Made by a program: the position numbers and the translations under genes
Shown: positions 24,294 through 32,409 of the stretch, piece by piece
How the letters are laid out: each line of letters starts with the position of its first letter
Position numbering within the stretch: position 1 is the stretch's first letter
DNA from: a bacterium
GTDB taxonomy: Bacteria; Chloroflexota; Dormibacteria; Aeolococcales; Bog-877
Direction: 5' to 3'
DNA: 37,158 nt
NCBI GenBank assembly: GCA_021809895.1
Contig: JAJZJU010000005.1
Location: forward strand, 1-37,158
The notes under the pieces: generated by a model
What the model was told of the DNA's origin: nothing
The model's input: only the letters and a program-made list of their open reading frames with translations
Database searches by the model: none

Positions 24294-24893
24294 ATGAAAT
24301 TCTTCCGCAAGCAGCAGCGGCCGATGGAGAGACTCGGGTCAACCGCCTCCGACGCAGCCGGGGCGGTGGTAGAGGTCCTGGGATCGGGGATGAAGTCAGC
24401 CGGCGCGGCGGTCACCCCAGCGATGGCGGCGGCGGCCCACCAGCTCCCCGAATTGACGGGGCGTATCGCGGCCCAGGTGCAGCCGGTGGCGGACACTGCT
24501 CAGCGCCGAGCAGCGGTGGCGGTCGAGCAGGCTAGGGAGCGTTCAGCCGACCTGGCGGAGAAGGTGGTGCAGGCTGCCTACGAGGCCACCAAGTCCCTGC
24601 CACCCGACACACGTCGCAAGGTCCAGAGTTCGCTGGCCAAGACCGGGATCAAGCCGCCCAAACCCGCCCGCCGGGGGATCTCCAAGAAGTGGGTGGCGGC
24701 GGGGATATTGGCCGGCGCCGGGGTTGCTTTCCTGTTCTCGGGCACCGTTCAGGACAAGGTTTACGACCTGGTGGACCGGCTTCGTGGGGAGGATTTGGAC
24801 ACGCCTCTCGGCGGCTATCAACCTCCGTCCCAGCCAGGGTCAAATGGAAGCCAGCCCGCCTCCGCCGAGCGCGAGGAGTCACCCGAACCCTGA
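24294..24893 (+). CDS. Hypothetical helical protein with one membrane anchor
   Basis: This is a 199-residue protein I cannot assign. Residues 15-125 are Ala/Val/Gln/Glu-rich and strongly helical (RIAAQVQPVADTAQRRAAVA and similar), recalling YtxH-like or apolipoprotein-like amphipathic helices. A basic KPARRGISKKW precedes one hydrophobic helix (about 138-157, VAAGILAGAGVAFLFSG). A polar, Pro/Ser/Gln-rich tail ends the protein. AGGAGGAG at 24281-24288 clearly supports the ATG at 24294. It may shape or tether the membrane as a stress-type protein, but that is inference. A TACACT box at 24256 could be its promoter; a matching -35 is not clear. Confidence 0.75.
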   Translation: MKFFRKQQRPMERLGSTASDAAGAVVEVLGSGMKSAGAAVTPAMAAAAHQLPELTGRIAAQVQPVADTAQRRAAVAVEQARERSADLAEKVVQAAYEATKSLPPDTRRKVQSSLAKTGIKPPKPARRGISKKWVAAGILAGAGVAFLFSGTVQDKVYDLVDRLRGEDLDTPLGGYQPPSQPGSNGSQPASAEREESPEP

Positions 24894-24916
24894 TCCGGCC
24901 CATTCTCGGCTGACCG

Positions 24917-25819
24917 GTGGCAGCCGATCCGACCCTGCGTGGCTGGCTCCGGCGGCCCACTTCCGTGGTGGTGGGAACTGGTTCCGGTGGGTCGGAGTTG
25001 CTGCTCATGCTGGCAGGAGCGGCGGTCGTGCTGCTGCTGCCTCGAGCCTTCGGCGATCCCCAGGGCGTTGACCCCGACGGTTGGCGCCTCACGGGGTACT
25101 TCGCCGCCCTGACAGCGGCCACCTTGCTGGTGCGCTCGCTGCGCGCCAGCGCCCCCTTGGCGTTCGCCTTTCTCACCCTGGCACTTCCCTTCTCGCTCTG
25201 GCTCTGGCTGATCGGATACTCGGGCCCCGCGCCAGCGATCCTCGGGACTCCCGACGGGCTGGCCCGCAATGCTGTGGCGGCAATGGCGGAACTGGTCCTG
25301 GCGCTGGGGATGGCGGTGGGCTTTCACTACCTGACCCCGAGACCGCGGCCGAATCTGCGGCTCTGGGTCAGGCCGACCCTGCTCATGCTCGCGTTCGGAG
25401 TCGTCGGCAGCCTGCTCTTCCTGGGCATCGGATTCGTCCTGCCGGCTCCGCTCCTGGGACGCGAGGGAGTGCCCCTGCTCGCCCTGGGCGGCTCGGCGGC
25501 GGTCTTCCTGGGGGTGGCCAACGCCGCCAGCGCCGTGGCCCAGGAGATTCAATTCCGGGGAGTCTTGATGGCGGCACTTGAGCGCCAGCAGAGTCCGGCT
25601 GCGGCGGTGATCACTCAAGGCCTCATCTTTGGGATCGCCCATCTGGCGATCCAGTACGAGGGACCCGCCCTCAGCTTCGTCCCCATCGTGATCGGGCTGG
25701 GCTGGTTGTGGGGATGGATGACCCTAAGGAGTCGCAGCCTGCTGCCGGCGATGCTCGTGCACGTGGTTGCCGACTTCTATGTGCTGGCGGTGGTGGTGAG
25801 CGGACTCTACGGTGGCTGA
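24917..25819 (+). CDS. CPBP (CAAX/Rce1-like) intramembrane protein with altered active site
   Basis: This 300-residue protein has about eight transmembrane helices and the CPBP fold at its C-terminal half. The first motif reads Q209-E210-I-Q-F-R214 where active proteases have E-E-x-x-x-R. The second motif keeps its His (FGIAH, H242), and the third reads HVVAD (H282, D286) where HxxxN/B is usual. CPBP members cleave prenylated or bacteriocin-related peptides or act as scaffolds. Loss of the first Glu puts catalysis in doubt. GTG at 24917 is the first start, 23 bases after the preceding gene. The stop is three bases before the TTG of the following gene, suggesting an operon. Confidence 0.85.
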   Translation: MAADPTLRGWLRRPTSVVVGTGSGGSELLLMLAGAAVVLLLPRAFGDPQGVDPDGWRLTGYFAALTAATLLVRSLRASAPLAFAFLTLALPFSLWLWLIGYSGPAPAILGTPDGLARNAVAAMAELVLALGMAVGFHYLTPRPRPNLRLWVRPTLLMLAFGVVGSLLFLGIGFVLPAPLLGREGVPLLALGGSAAVFLGVANAASAVAQEIQFRGVLMAALERQQSPAAAVITQGLIFGIAHLAIQYEGPALSFVPIVIGLGWLWGWMTLRSRSLLPAMLVHVVADFYVLAVVVSGLYGG

Positions 25820-25822
25820 GCT

Positions 25823-26932
25823 TTGAGGCGACGTCTCACAGCGAGCCTCTTGGGGCTGGTCGCCGGGATGGCGATGGCAGCCATGGTCCCAGTCAGCGCT
25901 GCGACCTCTTGGTGGGCGACAGCTCCGGGCCGCAACCTATCTATAAGTGCGATCGCGTCGAACTCGCGCTTGACCACTCTGGTCATCATGGACGGAAGAA
26001 GCTATTGGCTGCAGACCAGGACCGGCAAGCTGTCCAGCAGTGGCGACCCGGGGCCGGCTCGATTCGTGGCCGCGGCAGGAACCGAGGGGCTGGTCATTAA
26101 CGCGGATGGGGATCTCTATTACCTGGGCGATCACCGTCCAGCCGCACTGCTGCAGAGGCTGCCGGGACAACCCCGGGGGCTGGCGATCGCAGCAGGATCC
26201 AACCCTGAGGTGGTCGCCGCCACCACTGCGGGGTTGTTCTGGGGAAGGTTGGGGGCCAGGCTGCGCGAGTTGCCCGGCTCCCGGTCTCTGCCTGCCGCCA
26301 CCGCTTTGGCCGGACCGGTGGTCCCCGGGCAGCCGTTCGTGGTCGCCAACGAGGCGGGAATCACTCTGCTTGATGAGCAGGGTGCGTTGCGCCGCAGTCC
26401 CGGCTCTCCCCGTCTCGGCGCTCATGCGGCCCTGGCCGAGCTCGGCGACGGGACAATTTTGGCTGGTGACCAAGCAGGGCTCATCTATGCCCACTACCGC
26501 TCTGGGTGGACGCCGGTGTTCCAGATCCTTCCCTATGGGGGCTTGGGGGGTGTGCCGCACCTCACCGCGGTCCTGGGCGTCGGCCCGGCCGCCGCCTATG
26601 TCGCCACCTCGGGATTCGGTACCCTGCTCACCCCTGATGGGGGCTACAGCTGGTATCGCGCCCCACCTCCGACCGCGGGCGGGCAAGTGGTGGCGCTGGC
26701 GGCGCTGGGGCCGGTGTACGCACGCAGTCCCGCCGGGTTGGTGCTGGCAGCTGGGCCAGCTCACCTCTACCTGCACCGGCTTCAGATACTGCCTGGGCCG
26801 CCCACCTACAGAGGTGCCAGCCAAACGGCACAGTTGCTGGCCACAGCGGCGGTCACCGCAGCGGCGGCGCTGGGGGTCATCCTAGCCATGTGGTGGGCCC
26901 GACGCCGCCAGAGACGGCGTCTCTCCGTATGA
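25823..26932 (+). CDS. Secreted, C-terminally anchored beta-propeller-like protein with an Asp-box
   Basis: This 369-residue protein starts with a signal peptide (MRRRLTASLLGLVAGMAMAA, cleavage likely after VSAA). The middle part has repeated short strand pairs (GLVINADGDLYYLG, VVAATTAGLFWG, FVVANEAGITLLDEQG, TILAGDQAGLIYA, AAAYVATSGFGTLLT) spaced like propeller blades. It includes one BNR/Asp-box, TPDGGYSW. A C-terminal hydrophobic helix and a WWARRRQRRRLSV tail form a stop-transfer anchor, so the propeller should face outside the cell. TTG at 25823 is used because it gives an immediate signal peptide. Function unknown; sialidase activity is not implied by one Asp-box. Confidence 0.7.
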   Translation: MRRRLTASLLGLVAGMAMAAMVPVSAATSWWATAPGRNLSISAIASNSRLTTLVIMDGRSYWLQTRTGKLSSSGDPGPARFVAAAGTEGLVINADGDLYYLGDHRPAALLQRLPGQPRGLAIAAGSNPEVVAATTAGLFWGRLGARLRELPGSRSLPAATALAGPVVPGQPFVVANEAGITLLDEQGALRRSPGSPRLGAHAALAELGDGTILAGDQAGLIYAHYRSGWTPVFQILPYGGLGGVPHLTAVLGVGPAAAYVATSGFGTLLTPDGGYSWYRAPPPTAGGQVVALAALGPVYARSPAGLVLAAGPAHLYLHRLQILPGPPTYRGASQTAQLLATAAVTAAAALGVILAMWWARRRQRRRLSV

Positions 26933-26990
26933 TCTGCGCCAGGAAAAGCTCCGGAGCCGTCAGGACCACGGTGAACCCAGGAGGTCGAGT

Positions 26991-29498
26991 TTGAAGGCGG
27001 TCGTGATGGCAGGCGGCGAGGGCAGCCGGCTGCGGCCGCTAACCAGCCGGCGCCCCAAGCCTTTGGTCCCGGTGGTGGGTCGTCCCTGCCTCGAACACGT
27101 GTTGCGACTTCTGCGCCGGCACGGCATCACCGAGGTGGTCATCACGCTCCAGTACCTCGGCGCCTCCATCCGCGACTACTTTGGGGACGGCCAGGAACTG
27201 GGCATGCACCTGGAATACGTGGTGGAGGACCGCCCGCTGGGGACCGCCGGCAGCGTCAAGAATGCCGCCGCGCTGCTGGACAGCACCTTTCTGGTCATCA
27301 GTGGCGATGCCTTGACCGACATCGACCTCAGCCAGGCCATCTCCTTTCACCGGGATCGGTCCTCACGCGCCACCATCGTGCTCTCCAAGGTATCCAACCC
27401 CCTGGAGTACGGCGTCGTGGTCACCTCTCCAGAGGGAAGGATCGACCGCTTCTTGGAGAAGCCATCATGGGGCGAGGTTTTCAGCGATCAGGTCAACACC
27501 GGGATCTATGTCATCGATCCCGAGGTCTTGGACTACATTCCCGCCGGCCAAGCCAGCGACTGGTCGTCGGACGTCTTTCCAGAGATGCTGCGACGCCAGG
27601 ACTCCCTCTGGGCGGTCGTGGGCCGCGGTTATTGGTGTGACATCGGCAGCATTCAGAGCTATCTGCAAGCCAACTGGGATGCCCTGGAGGGCCGAGTCCA
27701 GTGCGAGATCTCCGGCCGTAGGCTCGGCGACTCCCAGTGGGTGAGCGAGGGGGCAGAGATCGCGGCCTCAGCCCAGATAGTCGGTCCCGCCTTCATCGGG
27801 CGGGACTGCGTCGTGGGGGAGGACGTCTTCCTCAACGGCCCTGTGGTCCTGGACCGTTTCGCGGTGGTCGACCAAGGGGCCAAGCTCAGTAACTCGGTCG
27901 TCTGGCCACAGGCCTACCTTGGGGAACGCAGCCGCCTGCGCCAGGCGGTGGTGTGCAGCGCCGCCACCATCAAGCCTGAAGTGCTGCTCGATGATGGCAG
28001 CGTGGTCGGCGACGACTGCACCATCGGGGCGGGGTCAGTGGTGGAGCGAGGCGTGCGAATCTGGCCAGGGAAGGAGATCGAGCCGGGATCGCTGGTGCAT
28101 GAGTCAGTGATCTGGGCCGGCACCTGGCGCTCCGGTCTTTTCGGCTCTGCGGGACTCAGCGGATTGATCAACGTGCAGTTGACTCCTGAGTGGTGCGCCC
28201 GTCTGGGCGCCGCCTGGGCGGCGACACATCCGCGCGGATCCCAACTCGCCATCTGCCGCGACCGCAGCCCCGGCTCGCGGATGATCAAGCGGGCCATGAT
28301 CTCGGGAATGCTTTCGGCCGGGGCCAGGGTCATGGATCTGAGCGAGCTGCCGGTACCCGTCACCTGCCACTTCACCCGGGGCTCCGAAGCTGCCGGCGCC
28401 GTTCACGTGGTGGCCTCTCCGGTCGACAGCCGGTCGGCCGACATCGAGGTGCTGGATGACCAAGGGATGGCCCTTGATCGACGCCAGGAGCGGAAGCTGG
28501 AGAACACCTTCTTCCGGGAGGACTTCAGAAGGGTGGTGCCGCGGGAGATCCAGGAGATCGGATACCCCGAGGCTGTGCTCTCTGCCTACCAAGCCCACAC
28601 CCTGGCGGGCCTGGAGTTGGAAAAGGTGCGCGCGGCTCACCCTCGCGTGCTTATCGACTTCGGCTTCGGGAGTTCATCGGTGGCGCTGCCCCATCTCCTC
28701 CACGAGGCCAAGATCCAGACCGTCTCCCTTCGTTCCGGCTTCGAGGAGGAGGCATTCGCATCCCCCGTGCCCCGAGATCCCGATGAGGAGCTGCAACAGG
28801 CGGCGAGCATCACCAAGACGGTGGGGGCCAGCTTCGGAGCTCGGGTCGATCCCCCCGGGCAGCGGCTCTTCCTGATCGATGATGCGGGGCATATCTTCGA
28901 GCACCAAGAGGCCATCTGCCTGGTGGCCTGGATGGCGCTCCGCACCCGCCCAGAGGGGGCGATCGTGGCTCCGGTCTCGGCCTGTTGGCAGCTGCACCGA
29001 GTGGTGGAGGAGGTCGGAGGCAAGCTCATCCTCTGTCGCTCCGACCCGGCCTCGGTGATTCGGGCCGCCGCCCGTAACCATGCCGTGGTTGGCGCCGACG
29101 GTCTTGGGGGATTTGTCTGGCCGCACCACCTGGCCGCCTACGACGCGATGTTCGCGCTGCTTTCGACGATCCAGATGAGCGTCCAACTGGACGCTCCGCT
29201 TTCAGACATCCGGCGCCAGTTGCCGACCGGCTATCACCAGGAGAGCACCGTGCCCTGCCCTTGGGATGTCAAAGGAGAGGTAATGCGCCGACTGGCGGAG
29301 GCCCACCACCACGAGCGCGTGGACCTGACCGATGGACTCAAGGTGCTCTTCGGCTCGGGCTACGTCCTGGTGCTTCCGGATGCGGACACTCCCCGTTACC
29401 GGGTGATTGCGTCAGGAGCTGAGTCGCGCGAGATGACCGAGCGGTTGCACCAATTCGTTGAAGAGGTGCAGGAGACGGTGCAGAGCGCGGTCGGGTAG
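26991..29498 (+). CDS. Mannose-1-phosphate guanylyltransferase-like protein fused to a degenerate phosphomannomutase domain
   Basis: This is an 835-residue three-part protein. Residues 1-235 are a nucleotidyltransferase with the signature AGGEGSRLRPLTSRRPKPLVPV and SGDALTDID. Residues about 240-380 are left-handed beta-helix hexapeptide repeats. Residues about 385-830 match the alpha-D-phosphohexomutase superfamily. The last part looks inactive: the phosphoserine loop reads VVASPVDS (S476) rather than TASHNP, and the metal loop DGDADR is IDDAGH (629-634). The N-terminal enzyme probably makes a GDP- or other NDP-sugar for envelope glycans, with the mutase part structural or regulatory. Fusions of this layout are known in cyanobacteria and actinobacteria. 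AGGAGG seven bases before TTG 26991 fixes the start. Confidence 0.88.
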   Translation: MKAVVMAGGEGSRLRPLTSRRPKPLVPVVGRPCLEHVLRLLRRHGITEVVITLQYLGASIRDYFGDGQELGMHLEYVVEDRPLGTAGSVKNAAALLDSTFLVISGDALTDIDLSQAISFHRDRSSRATIVLSKVSNPLEYGVVVTSPEGRIDRFLEKPSWGEVFSDQVNTGIYVIDPEVLDYIPAGQASDWSSDVFPEMLRRQDSLWAVVGRGYWCDIGSIQSYLQANWDALEGRVQCEISGRRLGDSQWVSEGAEIAASAQIVGPAFIGRDCVVGEDVFLNGPVVLDRFAVVDQGAKLSNSVVWPQAYLGERSRLRQAVVCSAATIKPEVLLDDGSVVGDDCTIGAGSVVERGVRIWPGKEIEPGSLVHESVIWAGTWRSGLFGSAGLSGLINVQLTPEWCARLGAAWAATHPRGSQLAICRDRSPGSRMIKRAMISGMLSAGARVMDLSELPVPVTCHFTRGSEAAGAVHVVASPVDSRSADIEVLDDQGMALDRRQERKLENTFFREDFRRVVPREIQEIGYPEAVLSAYQAHTLAGLELEKVRAAHPRVLIDFGFGSSSVALPHLLHEAKIQTVSLRSGFEEEAFASPVPRDPDEELQQAASITKTVGASFGARVDPPGQRLFLIDDAGHIFEHQEAICLVAWMALRTRPEGAIVAPVSACWQLHRVVEEVGGKLILCRSDPASVIRAAARNHAVVGADGLGGFVWPHHLAAYDAMFALLSTIQMSVQLDAPLSDIRRQLPTGYHQESTVPCPWDVKGEVMRRLAEAHHHERVDLTDGLKVLFGSGYVLVLPDADTPRYRVIASGAESREMTERLHQFVEEVQETVQSAVG

Positions 29499-29580
29499 AC
29501 CGCCCGGTGACATTCTCTACTTCAACAAGTGTGGGTTCGGGCTCGGCCCCGGCGTACCGGTGAGCGCTTCGAAGGCCGCC

Positions 29581-30267
29581 ATGGCGAACGAGCGAAGGCA
29601 GGTGGGCACCGGCTGGCTTCGGGCCGCAGTGCTCGGGGCGGACGACGGGATAGTGTCGACGGCCAGCCTGATGCTGGGAGTCGCCACCGCAAATTCGGCT
29701 GCGCACCAGGTCCTTCTGGCCGGCGTGGCCGGACTGGCGGCGGGAGCCATGTCGATGGCAGCCGGTGAGTACGTCTCGGTATCGACTCAGCGCGACTCTG
29801 AGCGGGCGGAGCTGAGGCGGGAGCGCGTGGAGCTGCGCGATGATCCCGAGGGAGAACTTGAGGAACTGGCGGCCATCTACGTGAGCCGCGGCGTGGAGCG
29901 CCAGTTGGCGCTTCAGGTCTCCGCGCAGCTGATGAGCAAGGATGCTCTGGGTGCCCACGCCAGAGAGGAGCTAGGGATCACGGACCAGGGACGCGCCCGG
30001 CCTGGGCAGGCCGCGCTCTCGTCCGCCTCCGCCTTCGCGGGCGGCGCGGCTCTGCCCATTCTGGCCATCCTGGTCGCTCCTCCGACAGTCAGGACCATTG
30101 CCTTGGTCTCCATCGCCCTGGTGGCACTGGCTGTCCTCGGGTCTCTGGGAGCGATTGCGGGTGGGGCCAGCTGGCGCCGTGGTGGGGTGCGGGTCCTGGT
30201 GGGTGGCGCCCTCGCCATGGCGGTGACCGCCGGCATAGGCCACCTGATCGGAACGGTCGGGGTCTGA
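29581..30267 (+). CDS. VIT1/CCC1-family iron/manganese transporter
   Basis: This 228-residue membrane protein has five helices of the VIT family, which exports or sequesters Fe2+/Mn2+. The signature helix-1 segment LGADDGIVSTASLMLGV and helix-2 segment AGAMSMAAGEYVSVSTQRDSE are intact. A cytoplasmic, Glu/Arg-rich metal-binding helical region (85-145) follows, then three more helices. GAAGG before the ATG at 29581 supports this start; a GTG at 29560 would add seven residues. It is a single gene, 82 bases after the sugar nucleotidyltransferase. Confidence 0.92.
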   Translation: MANERRQVGTGWLRAAVLGADDGIVSTASLMLGVATANSAAHQVLLAGVAGLAAGAMSMAAGEYVSVSTQRDSERAELRRERVELRDDPEGELEELAAIYVSRGVERQLALQVSAQLMSKDALGAHAREELGITDQGRARPGQAALSSASAFAGGAALPILAILVAPPTVRTIALVSIALVALAVLGSLGAIAGGASWRRGGVRVLVGGALAMAVTAGIGHLIGTVGV

Positions 30268-30291
30268 CGAGAGCCGGGACAGAGCCCGTGG

Positions 30292-30570
30292 TCAGTCGAC
30301 GCCGAGGTCGTAGGCTGCCGAGATCTCCTCGGGGTTGTAGCGCCGCATGGCGAGATGGGTCCGGGTGGCGACTATCCCGTCGATCTTGGCGAGGTGCTCC
30401 TGCACGAGTTCGGCCAGATCCTCGAGGTCTGACAGCGCCACCTTGGCGATGAAGTCCACGTCACCGGTGGTGGTGTAGACCTCCTTGATGCCCGGGCACG
30501 CTGCCAGCCTCGGGCCGACGCTCGCCAGCGCCTCCCGCTCGGCGTTGACCAGGAGGAAGGCGGTGATCAT
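30292..30570 (-). CDS. Stand-alone Lrp/AsnC ligand-binding (RAM) domain protein
   Basis: This 92-residue protein consists only of the effector-binding/oligomerisation domain of Lrp/AsnC regulators: ITAFLLVNAE, GIKEVYTTTGDVDFIAKVALSDLEDLAELV and GIVATRTHLAMR are the usual strands and helices. It has no DNA-binding helix-turn-helix. Such small proteins sense amino acids or modulate full-length Lrp proteins. GGAGG nine bases upstream of the ATG at 30570 supports the start. It is convergent with the VIT-family gene and divergent from the tRNA gene. Confidence 0.9.
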   Translation of the reverse strand: MITAFLLVNAEREALASVGPRLAACPGIKEVYTTTGDVDFIAKVALSDLEDLAELVQEHLAKIDGIVATRTHLAMRRYNPEEISAAYDLGVD

Positions 30571-30620
30571 GGCGTGGCACCTCCGCAGTGATGGGTTGGG
30601 TTGCCGTCAGCGTACCGCGA

Positions 30621-30626
30621 TATACT
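30621..30626 (+). promoter_or_regulatory. -10 box of the tRNA-Gly gene
   Basis: TATACT ends 11 bases before the mature tRNA 5' end, a usual distance. TTGGGT/TTGCCG stretches upstream (30596-30606) could serve as a -35 box, but spacing is not ideal. Confidence 0.45.
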
Positions 30627-30637
30627 CCGCTGAGAGG

Positions 30638-30713
30638 GCGGGAGTAGCTCAGTTGGCAGAGCGTCTGCTTCCCAAGCAGAAGGTCGCCGGTTCGAACCCG
30701 GTCTCCCGCTCCA
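30638..30713 (+). tRNA. tRNA-Gly (anticodon CCC)
   Basis: A full cloverleaf is readable. The acceptor arms GCGGGAG/CTCCCGC are followed by T and an encoded CCA. The D arm is GCTC-AGTTGGCA-GAGC, and the anticodon stem TCTGC/GCAGA holds loop TTCCCAA (CCC anticodon, glycine). The T arm is GCCGG-TTCGAAC-CCGGT. Its 3' end is the likely integration site of the element that follows. Confidence 0.97.
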
Positions 30714-30886
30714 AAGCGAACTTTTGAGTTCAATAACAGCATCTGCTAGTGCTGTTCGGGCAGCATAAAGCAGCCTGAAATAGATCCAAAATCCAACACG
30801 CGCAGACGCTGATAAACAGGTGTTTTCTGTAAAGAGCCACTATTATCTAATTCAGGGAGCAGAGGCCACTGGGGAGTCGGGAAGCG
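30714..30886. other. Region between tRNA 3' end and integrase, candidate attachment region
   Basis: This segment is AT-richer than the flanks. GAACT-TTTG-AGTTC (30718-30731) may terminate the tRNA transcript. AACAGCA-8 bases-TGCTGTT (30735-30756) is a perfect 7-base inverted repeat, followed by two CAGC direct copies (to about 30776). Such repeats between a tRNA and an integrase gene are typical of recombinase arm or accessory sites. I found no second copy of the tRNA 3' end in the window, so the att core is unproven. Confidence 0.45.
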
Positions 30887-31837
30887 ATGCCAGTCACACT
30901 CAAGACGGCTGCCCCGGGGGCCAGTTCAGTACCCGACCTGGTCGACGACTACCTGAACTCCTGCCGGGCCCGAGGACTCTCGGTGCGAACCCTGGAGAAT
31001 GCCTATGGGTTCGCTCTCAACAGGATTTTTCTTCCGTGGTGCCGCAGGGAGGGAGTCGCCACCACCGATGACCTCTCTCAGTCCACGCTGGATCGATTCA
31101 CCACTGACCTTCTGAGCCGCCTGAGCCGCCAGAGCGAGCGAGGCAAGCCGCTCTCCAAAGCGAGCGTCCACAGTTACGTGCGCCCGGTGCGGCAGCTGCT
31201 GGCCTGGGCGGAGGCTCGCGGGGAGGCAGTAGGGGGGCGGCCACAGCTGCCAAAGCAGCCGAGACGAGAGAGGGAGGTGCTCAGCCGGGCTGAGATCGAC
31301 CGCCTTGAGGACAGCGCTCGGACCGAACGGGACAAGGTCATCGTCCGGCTCTTCGCCGACTGCGGCCTGCGTCTGGCGGAGCTGACTGGGCTTAGCGTGG
31401 AGGACATCAGGCGAGGCGGCAACCGGACCTACCTGCGGGTTCGGGGCAAGGGCGACCGCGAGCGGCTGGTGCCGATGCTTCCCGATCTGGCGCGGCGGGT
31501 GGAGCGCCTGAGCCGAAACCGAACGGCCGACGCCGCCGGGGGTCGAATCTTCTACTCGAGCCGGCGGCTGCACGGCGACACCTACGAGCCCCTGACGGAG
31601 TCCGGGGTGGCCCAGATGGTGGGAGTGCTGGGCAAACAGGCGCAACTGGGCAAGCCGGTCCACCCGCACCTACTCCGGCACTCGTGGATCACGGAGATGC
31701 TGAGGCGGGGAATGAACCCGATTCAGCTAGCGGCGATAGCTGGTGCTTCGGAGAAGGTGATAGCCGAGCACTACGCTCATCTCAGCCACGACGACGCTTA
31801 CGACGCCATGGCTCGAGCTCTGGTCAGTGGTCGTTGA
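30887..31837 (+). CDS. Tyrosine recombinase/integrase
   Basis: This is a 316-residue XerC/D-like integrase. An N-terminal SAM-like DNA-binding domain (about 15-110: LVDDYLNSCRARGLSVRTLENAYGFAL) precedes the catalytic domain. Catalytic residues are R162 (CGLRLAEL), K188 (RGKGDRERL), H261 and R264 (HPHLLRHSW) and Y296 (AEHYAHL). The usual second His/Trp of the LGH motif is Ala here (A287 in AGASEK), which may lower activity. It lies 173 bases after tRNA-Gly on the same strand and presumably inserted the following region there. The ATG at 30887 is the natural start. Confidence 0.92.
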   Translation: MPVTLKTAAPGASSVPDLVDDYLNSCRARGLSVRTLENAYGFALNRIFLPWCRREGVATTDDLSQSTLDRFTTDLLSRLSRQSERGKPLSKASVHSYVRPVRQLLAWAEARGEAVGGRPQLPKQPRREREVLSRAEIDRLEDSARTERDKVIVRLFADCGLRLAELTGLSVEDIRRGGNRTYLRVRGKGDRERLVPMLPDLARRVERLSRNRTADAAGGRIFYSSRRLHGDTYEPLTESGVAQMVGVLGKQAQLGKPVHPHLLRHSWITEMLRRGMNPIQLAAIAGASEKVIAEHYAHLSHDDAYDAMARALVSGR

Positions 31838-32122
31838 CTGGGGGCGCTCGTCCAAGTCCGGATACTGGTCCGAACGTGTTGTGGGTCGAACCACCGATGC
31901 CGGGTCTTGCAGCTGATCCGCTTGCTGTCCGCACGTGTTCGCAGACGTCCGCTTCGAGATCAAACGAGCCATTCTTGGGGGCGAGCGTCCGCTGGAATCA
32001 GTCACTGTTCGCCTCGGTGGGGGCATCCGCGGGGCTGGTCCTGCCACCCCCCAGGGCAAGATGGTTTGGCGTAGCGGACGAGGAGGGCCCGAACGAACTC
32101 ATTTGGGGCCGAGCCGCGTACC
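31838..32122. other. Gene-free segment with a near-perfect direct repeat
   Basis: No gene is evident in these 285 bases. Two 13-base copies of GTCCG(A/C)ACGTGTT occur at 31868-31880 and 31927-31939, 59 bases apart and differing at one position. They could be binding sites for the integrase or a regulator. Confidence 0.35.
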
Positions 32123-32365
32123 ATGGTGGGCGTGGACGCTACCCCGCATTTGAGTGCGTCAGCCCCCGTCACCATCGCGGTCACGCTGATCGAGGCACCC
32201 GGGCGCGGATGGGTGGCTGATGCCGTTGAAATCGGAGCTGTGGCGCAGGGCTCGACGCAGGCAGAGGCGATTTCGAACCTGCGCGAGCTGATCCGTACTT
32301 ACCCGGAAGTGCTCGACGACATCCGGGCCGAATCCGCCCGGCGGGTCGAGCTGGTCACCGTCTGA
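32123..32365 (+). CDS. HicB-like antitoxin
   Basis: This 80-residue protein has the partial RNase H-like fold of HicB: VTIAVTLIEAPGRGWVADAVEIGAVAQGSTQAEAISNLRELI matches the family run of strands with the closing EA..NL.E helix. It has no extra DNA-binding domain. The ATG at 32123 starts it, though GTG codons at 32126 and 32132 are also possible. It precedes a HicA-like gene, the reverse of the commoner toxin-first order. Confidence 0.8.
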   Translation: MVGVDATPHLSASAPVTIAVTLIEAPGRGWVADAVEIGAVAQGSTQAEAISNLRELIRTYPEVLDDIRAESARRVELVTV

Positions 32366-32409
32366 CGCCCCGCTCCGAATAACTCCCGGAACTCAAGTAC
32401 CGCGAACTG

